Assembly (NCBI GenBank): GCA_035048485.1
Contig: CM068588.1
Span: 28,228,769 to 28,292,768 of the forward strand
DNA from: Pteria penguin
Lineage: Eukaryota > Mollusca > Bivalvia > Pterioida > Pteriidae
DNA length: 64,000 nucleotides
Reading direction: 5' to 3'
In this document: positions 58,380 through 64,000 of the stretch, piece after piece
Position numbering within the stretch: position 1 is the first letter of the stretch
Layout: each line of letters opens with the position of its first letter
Program-made: the position numbers and the translations under genes
Notes under the pieces: model-generated
Told to the model about the DNA's origin: nothing
The model's input: the letters and a program-made list of their open reading frames with translations, nothing else
Databases searched by the model: none

Positions 58380-61300
58380 TTTACTGAAGAATACATCCGA
58401 GATATATATTAAGTTGTATACATATTAAAGTCGTTGTCATCAAGGGTTTAGTACGATTTTGAGAGGAATGCTTTTGATGAATGTGGAAATTGATCTGATG
58501 AGTGTGTATGTTTTTCATTGTACGCCCACCTCGTAACTTTTTCCTTCTTATAGTGAAGGTCTTGGCTCAAGAAACATTTGTAACGCGGAATAACTCACTG
58601 TCATAATTTGCAATGAATAGTTGTCGAGATTAAACAGGACACAGGTAAGTTTTTCATATACCTTCTTTTTTAATGTCGCGTTCTCCATCTTCATAAAGTA
58701 TGCTGTGTATGTGTGTATTCGATACCGCTAAATTTTATTTGAAACAGAAGTTAAACTAATAAGCAAGTTTTAAGCGAACTTTATGAATCAATAGAGTTCA
58801 GTAAATGCGACACCTGATATTTAATAATATTTTGATTACAAAATAATGGCTCATCACCTGCCACTATTTTCCTAATCTTAAAATTCTATTGAAGTATATT
58901 GCCGATATTTGATAAAGAAAATATGCATATCTATATATATAAATAGTCACGCTTCATTAGATTTGTATTTCACTATCTCAACATAAGCATTTACCTGTGT
59001 GGAGTTTGTCGTAATATTTAGTTCTATCAGAATAACACATTTATCTCATCTTCGGAAATCCTAAAAAAAAAAGAGTTACGTGATTGTACTAGTCTGCTAC
59101 ATTACCAGTACACTTTTGACTTCGTGAATTAGTCATAACATCGCCACCAGGTTCTTGGAGTTGGTTTTGATGGCGTTGTCATACGAGGATATGATTGACG
59201 AGCCTTATAAAATGTTATTTATACAGGACTCTCTCTATATATACGTGCGATTTCGGTTTCATGTTGCTTTGGTAAAGAACTTTTTGACAATAGAGGTAAA
59301 CGTAGACAAAAATCAAAATGAAGCGGATAAGAAGATTTTAACTGGTGACTCTCATGAATATTTGCGGAAATTTAAATAGAAAAGATTGTACAATACAAGT
59401 TTGCAGAAAAGTGATAGTTTGGTATATTATTAAGATAAGTGCATACACCATACGTTGATGTATAATGTATCATTTATTTCATGTTCTTATAGATCGATTA
59501 AAACTTCCATCTTTTTATGTATCAATATCAAGAATCTCATTTGACAAAATAAATGCTCGGACTTAAAACATAATAATTAATTGCAGAATAGTATTTTGAG
59601 GGCAATGATAATGCATTCAGGTCATAATCTGAAATATAATATGTCAACTCCACACTGGCTTTTCATCGACATTTCCTATTCTCCTGTCAACTTGCCGTCT
59701 TCTCTGATGTCTCGCTTTTATTGGTAGAAGTCGGATGCAATGAGAAGCATTTACTGATAGAGAAAGGCATGCTGTAATAAATTCATAGCGAACAAACTGC
59801 AGTCGTTCATCTCTTTGTTCACATATATTGTAATTTAGCTATCGATGTAATTCTACATTTAGACTAGAACATCATTCTTATTCATTCTTGTTAGCATTTG
59901 TATCCCTGAAATACTGCTCTGCAAATGTAGGATACAAATGGTATTGTTTGGGTTTAGTTATTACTGAATATCACCGAGATTAATCCATATACAAGTGGTC
60001 AGGGCACCGACCCTAGGCTCATAATTCTTCTTGTCACGACAAATATGAACTCTACATTTTAGCAAGGTGAAAATTAAGAAGTCCTTCCGATTTCGAAAAT
60101 CCATACCGGAATATTTGTGAATTATATTATCAATTCATGATATTTATATATATATATATATATATATATCATATGTACCAATTGATGAATTATGAAATGC
60201 ATGACTTTGATGGTATGCTCTGGCCTTCCGTACTTTTTGTATATTTAACTTTTAAATTATTGATTTTATTGTTGTTTGTAATCTTCGTATTGCATCACTG
60301 TTGTTTGAGATTTAATATAGATTTTCTCTAAAATGTAATCAAATAAAGTTTATTACATTGTTAGATGAATTATTTTCTTAAAATATTATTGGACAAATAA
60401 TTTCGTTTCATAGTATTAAATATTGCTTGTTTAAAGCAATTATTATAAAGCCTTTGCTACTTTATGCTTTTAAAACCATTGAAATTTTATTGTATTAATA
60501 CTTCTATTCAATGTTGTTTCCATGTAAACATACACTATTCAATCTGTTTTTGCTTTTATAATCTTTGGAGATGTGAAAAACATTTCCGTTATTCAGTATG
60601 TCTTGAAAGCTATCCAGACATGAACATGACTAGGAAAGTGGAATGTTTTCCCCCAGATATTGCATTTTGGTAAATGCTATCGATGTTATCAAACATAAAA
60701 TTTTAAGTTTAAAAATTTTAATCGATATATAAATATTGTGAAAATATACCCTTCGAACACACTCCAGTGACCAATTTGTGAGAGAGTATAGCTTGTAGCC
60801 CAGATAATACTAAGATCTAATGAATCACATAGTCAAATATCATAGTAATGTAAAAATGGATTCCATGTTAAAGGTAGGCCTCAAATAAGATTTTTTGCTT
60901 TGATTGTAAAAGGGAAAGGGACGGTGTTGTAAATAATTGTGTCATGCCATTGTTTTATTGAATATTGTTGAAAATATAGTCTCAAGTTTCTATTCACGAA
61001 GATGTGTGGAACATCAGATTTTTAAAAAACGTAGACGTTTTTGTCGTTAAGATATGACTTGAAGTTAACTGGTATATCAGTGAGAAACTTAGAAACCCTC
61101 AACAGCGAGGCAGTGGTAAACCGTACTCGCCTCGAATGCACAAACCATGATGACAGAAGTATCTGAGTATTGTATACATATTTTATTCATGAATATTTAC
61201 AATTTTTGTATATGACACACTGCACCTTGTCAAAAATCTAGATTAGTATTGTTTTATCCGATGTTCGAAACCATATTGCATTGAATCTAAAATCGATTTT

Positions 61301-63770
61301 ATATACATATGGGTCCATTATCTGTTTCGCTATGGGCCTAAAATGGGAGGTTAACGCCTCACCGCCAATGCCATTTATTTTGATTTTCAAGACAAAATAA
61401 TATTGCTTATTTGTAGATCTGTTGCTCTCTGGTAGGCGGCTCATATTGATGTCATTTATTCCGTTATTATATTCGAGTTCATATTTCTATATCTTCTGTA
61501 TACTTTTTCTTTGTTCTCTATATGTAGGATTATTTATAAGTTTGATTATATTGCATTTTCTGAGTGAAAAATTGGACCCCATTTTAGTGAGATACAGCAA
61601 GTACATTATGATCCTGTCTATTTCAAGCCCTGGAAATCTCATAGTTTTAGTGAACATTAAAAGTGCAGATAATATATCATTATGATGAGGAGGAGGATGT
61701 TGAAATTGTTGTTGTTGATCATGACAACAACAACAAAAATAATTCCGTACTGCAACTTCATTTCAACTTATTATTTGAAAGATGTAAAGTTAGATGTAAA
61801 GGTATGAGACTAAGGGATAATTGTACGGTGTTTAATAAATCTCCGAGAGAGGGAGGTATTCCGGATAAATAGTAATACCATTATTATAATCATGTCATAA
61901 ACAAACCAAAAAAACACTGTCATTTATCGGTAATTTTAAAACTTTGTTCCAAATTTTTAGAAGACTTTACATGACGAATAATTTTTATTCGGTAAGATTG
62001 AACTATTGCAATGTTTTATAATGGTCGATAATCATAGCATCTTCTGACTCTTGAAATAAATTTAATACACAATAAGATCTTTTATATCTCAAACTTGAAT
62101 ACTGGAATCAAGTTATTTTTAAGTCGACGTAATTAGTAACGTTATCAATATGACGTCATCTACAGCGTCATAACCAAATTGACTTCCCGTTAATAATACT
62201 GAGATTATCTGGGAAAATCTTTGATAAGTTAGATAAATCGTGAGTTTATTGAAAAATAAGTCGTACGATCGCTGTGCATGCATTTAATTCTTATCAGAAT
62301 GGGTTGAACCACGACTCCGCCAGGAGAAATAGCATTCTTTATCTATGAAATTTCTCTAAAATATACCCATACTAACCCGATATTTAGAACTTTGGTTATA
62401 TGGTTAGAATTTTGGATTATGAATTTTCGAGTAATGTCCTCACGGAATGCATGTCTTTTTTCTATCCAGTTACTGTCAGGTGGAAATTTAATCTGGTTTT
62501 AGGAGTTTTACTCTCTTTACTCTTTTATGGATGCGGAGACGCATTTACTTATACAACGCTTTTGGCTTAACCTTTACCATACTCTTAACATACATGTTTT
62601 TCTAAAGTAGAGAAAACATGAATGATTATGAATCAGTTGAAATGTTCTTTGGTAACATGATTACTTTAGGTGATTTAATGAAAATTGATCTTTTTCGTAG
62701 ATAATAAAATGTGTAATCTCCAAAGACTAGACCATTTATATAATTATTAAAACTTTAAGGAGCTCCGAATTTATGTCTAAAGACATTATCAGAAGTTTTT
62801 CTGGGATTTTAATGGGCAAGAAAGATTTGTTCCATATTGAACAGACAATGACAATAAAATCTAGATTCTTCATAATCACATCGACAAACTGTCAACTTAC
62901 ATGCATAATATCTTGAACAAATTAGTCTTCACTTCCTGGACAATCTAAAACAATCTTTTTGTCGGAAGTTATATTATTTCTATTACTATTCAATCTTAGA
63001 TAAAACAATCCCATGTGTGTGTGTCATGAATCAATATTTGTGTGTAAAACTGTATACTGTTTATAATAATTATTACGATACTCTGGATTTGCTTTATTCG
63101 GTTAGAGTTTGGCGCTCCACTCAGAAACATGTAGCCTATTTGTAGATAGCGTTTGGTAAGTAAGCACACACTATTGCATGATAATTGATATTATATATAT
63201 ATGGATATGCTTTTTTCATAAGTAGATGTTCTTTGGTTTATTTTGAATTTTTTTCTTTTATGCTGATTATTATGTCCTTCGGTTTCATAATGTTCGAACT
63301 ACTGAGTTGGTAATATTTATCAGCGTTTCATATCGACATCGTGTTATATCGACATTGGCAATGCTCCTATTCTGACTCATATTCTGGGATCCAGTATGAA
63401 TTGCGTGATCAAAGATACCGATTAGTGATTGGTGTATATATACGGCGTAATAAAATTGTAGATATACTCAGGTATTGCTTGTCATTTATCATATTAAGCT
63501 CAATCATATAAGGCCCGTGTAGGTATCCAACAGCGGGCCCTTGTCTTATTACCAAATATATATATTTCATATATGTTTCATATGTTAGTAGATTATAAGC
63601 ATGGTTGTGTACATAGGATCCACATTTTAAAATGGAGAAATGTGCCTAGAAATTCTTGTCTGATGAAATATTTAATATTGTGAAACAATTACTTTTATCA
63701 ATATCTAAATGTAAATAACTGTAAAAAAGTAAATCATAATCGTCAAGTTCAAGGAGGCTGTTTACATGGA
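58380..63770. other. Intergenic sequence
   Basis: No confident gene. Plus-strand frames at 59155-59379, 60464-60673 and 61422-61872 have no recognisable domain. A (TA)n tract is at about 60144-60168 and another near 63192-63202. A TGACGTCA palindrome lies at about 62152. The segment 61097-61135 (AGCGAGGCAGTGGTAAACCG then TACTCGCCTCGAA) is faintly tRNA-head-like. Confidence 0.35.
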
Positions 63771-63776
63771 CAAACA

Positions 63777-63894
63777 TTCCAACCAATCGGCCACGAGCAT
63801 CACTGAACAGACATAAGTTGTCGTAATGCGCATCTGGTGCACAAAATTAAAAGGTATATACGTTCTATATTTTTATATAAAACCTATTAAAGAG
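63777..63894 (-). repeat. Dispersed ~100-bp repeat, copy 2 (inverted relative to 44.7 kb)
   Basis: The reverse complement reads GCACCAGATGCGCATTACGA, CAACTTATGTCTGTTCAGTG, ATGCTCGTGGCCGATTGGTT, closely matching 44690-44799, including flanking AT-rich TATATACCTTT. Only a few substitutions separate the two copies. Confidence 0.8.
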
Positions 63895-64000
63895 CAAATA
63901 TATAAATGCACTTATTTTTCGTAAGTGAATTGCAGTGCAAATTGATGAAAGTAGAAGTTAATGATATATTATAGTAAATATTTCAAAATATATACTTTTT

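Noticed and set aside
61097..61135. tRNA-like head (GCAGTGGTAAACCGTACTCG)
   Set aside because: No B box or cloverleaf can be drawn in the following sequence.

Overview
This is a eukaryotic, AT-rich, intron- and repeat-dominated window, most likely from a bivalve or closely related mollusc. The evidence is spliceosomal introns, a metazoan gene, a tRNA-derived SINE, and several dispersed repeat families whose style resembles what I know from bivalve genomes. Species cannot be named. There are no prokaryotic operons, rRNA genes or standalone tRNA genes.

Layout. (1) 1-13,571: the last five coding exons of a plus-strand PM20D1-like M20 peptidase gene (N-fatty-acyl-amino acid synthase/hydrolase family). 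Exons are 1011-1072, 8864-8942, 10954-11025, 12417-12582 and 13342-13571. All splice phases agree and give about 202 residues. The 5' part lies upstream of the window, and the introns are full of old dispersed repeats and one small inverted-repeat element. (2) 13.6-19 kb: 3' flank with a ~150-bp repeat array carrying nuclear-receptor-type AGGTCA direct repeats, then a tRNA-derived SINE. (3) 20.15-22.41 kb: a 31-bp satellite of ~73 monomers, then a degenerate SINE-like unit. (4) 23.67-38.01 kb: the most notable region, a nested cluster of four copies of a 3.5-kb noncoding element (A1-A4) and one related element (B). Read on the minus strand each has a Helitron-like 3' end (hairpin, 6-7 nt, CTAG, then host T) and a 5' hairpin carrying a 9-13 nt word repeated just inside the 3' hairpin. 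The A starts and A end-hairpins balance exactly like brackets: A1( A2( B ) A3( A4 ) ). Each insertion is in, or at the edge of, the (AAT)n tract of an older copy. (5) 38.7-46.96 kb: successive minisatellites (36, 36/42, 23, ~64, 27 and 48 bp). (6) 47-64 kb: gene-poor sequence with a decayed reverse-transcriptase relic on the minus strand (about 51.13-52.35 kb), an interrupted ~60-bp repeat, a possible terminal exon of an unknown membrane protein, a ~150-bp repeat array, and one of two inverted copies (44.7 and 63.8 kb) of a dispersed ~100-bp repeat.

Only the PM20D1-like exons are well-supported protein-coding sequence. Most long open frames elsewhere come from minisatellites whose period is a multiple of three or from transposable elements. 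Database identification of all repeat families remains to be done.
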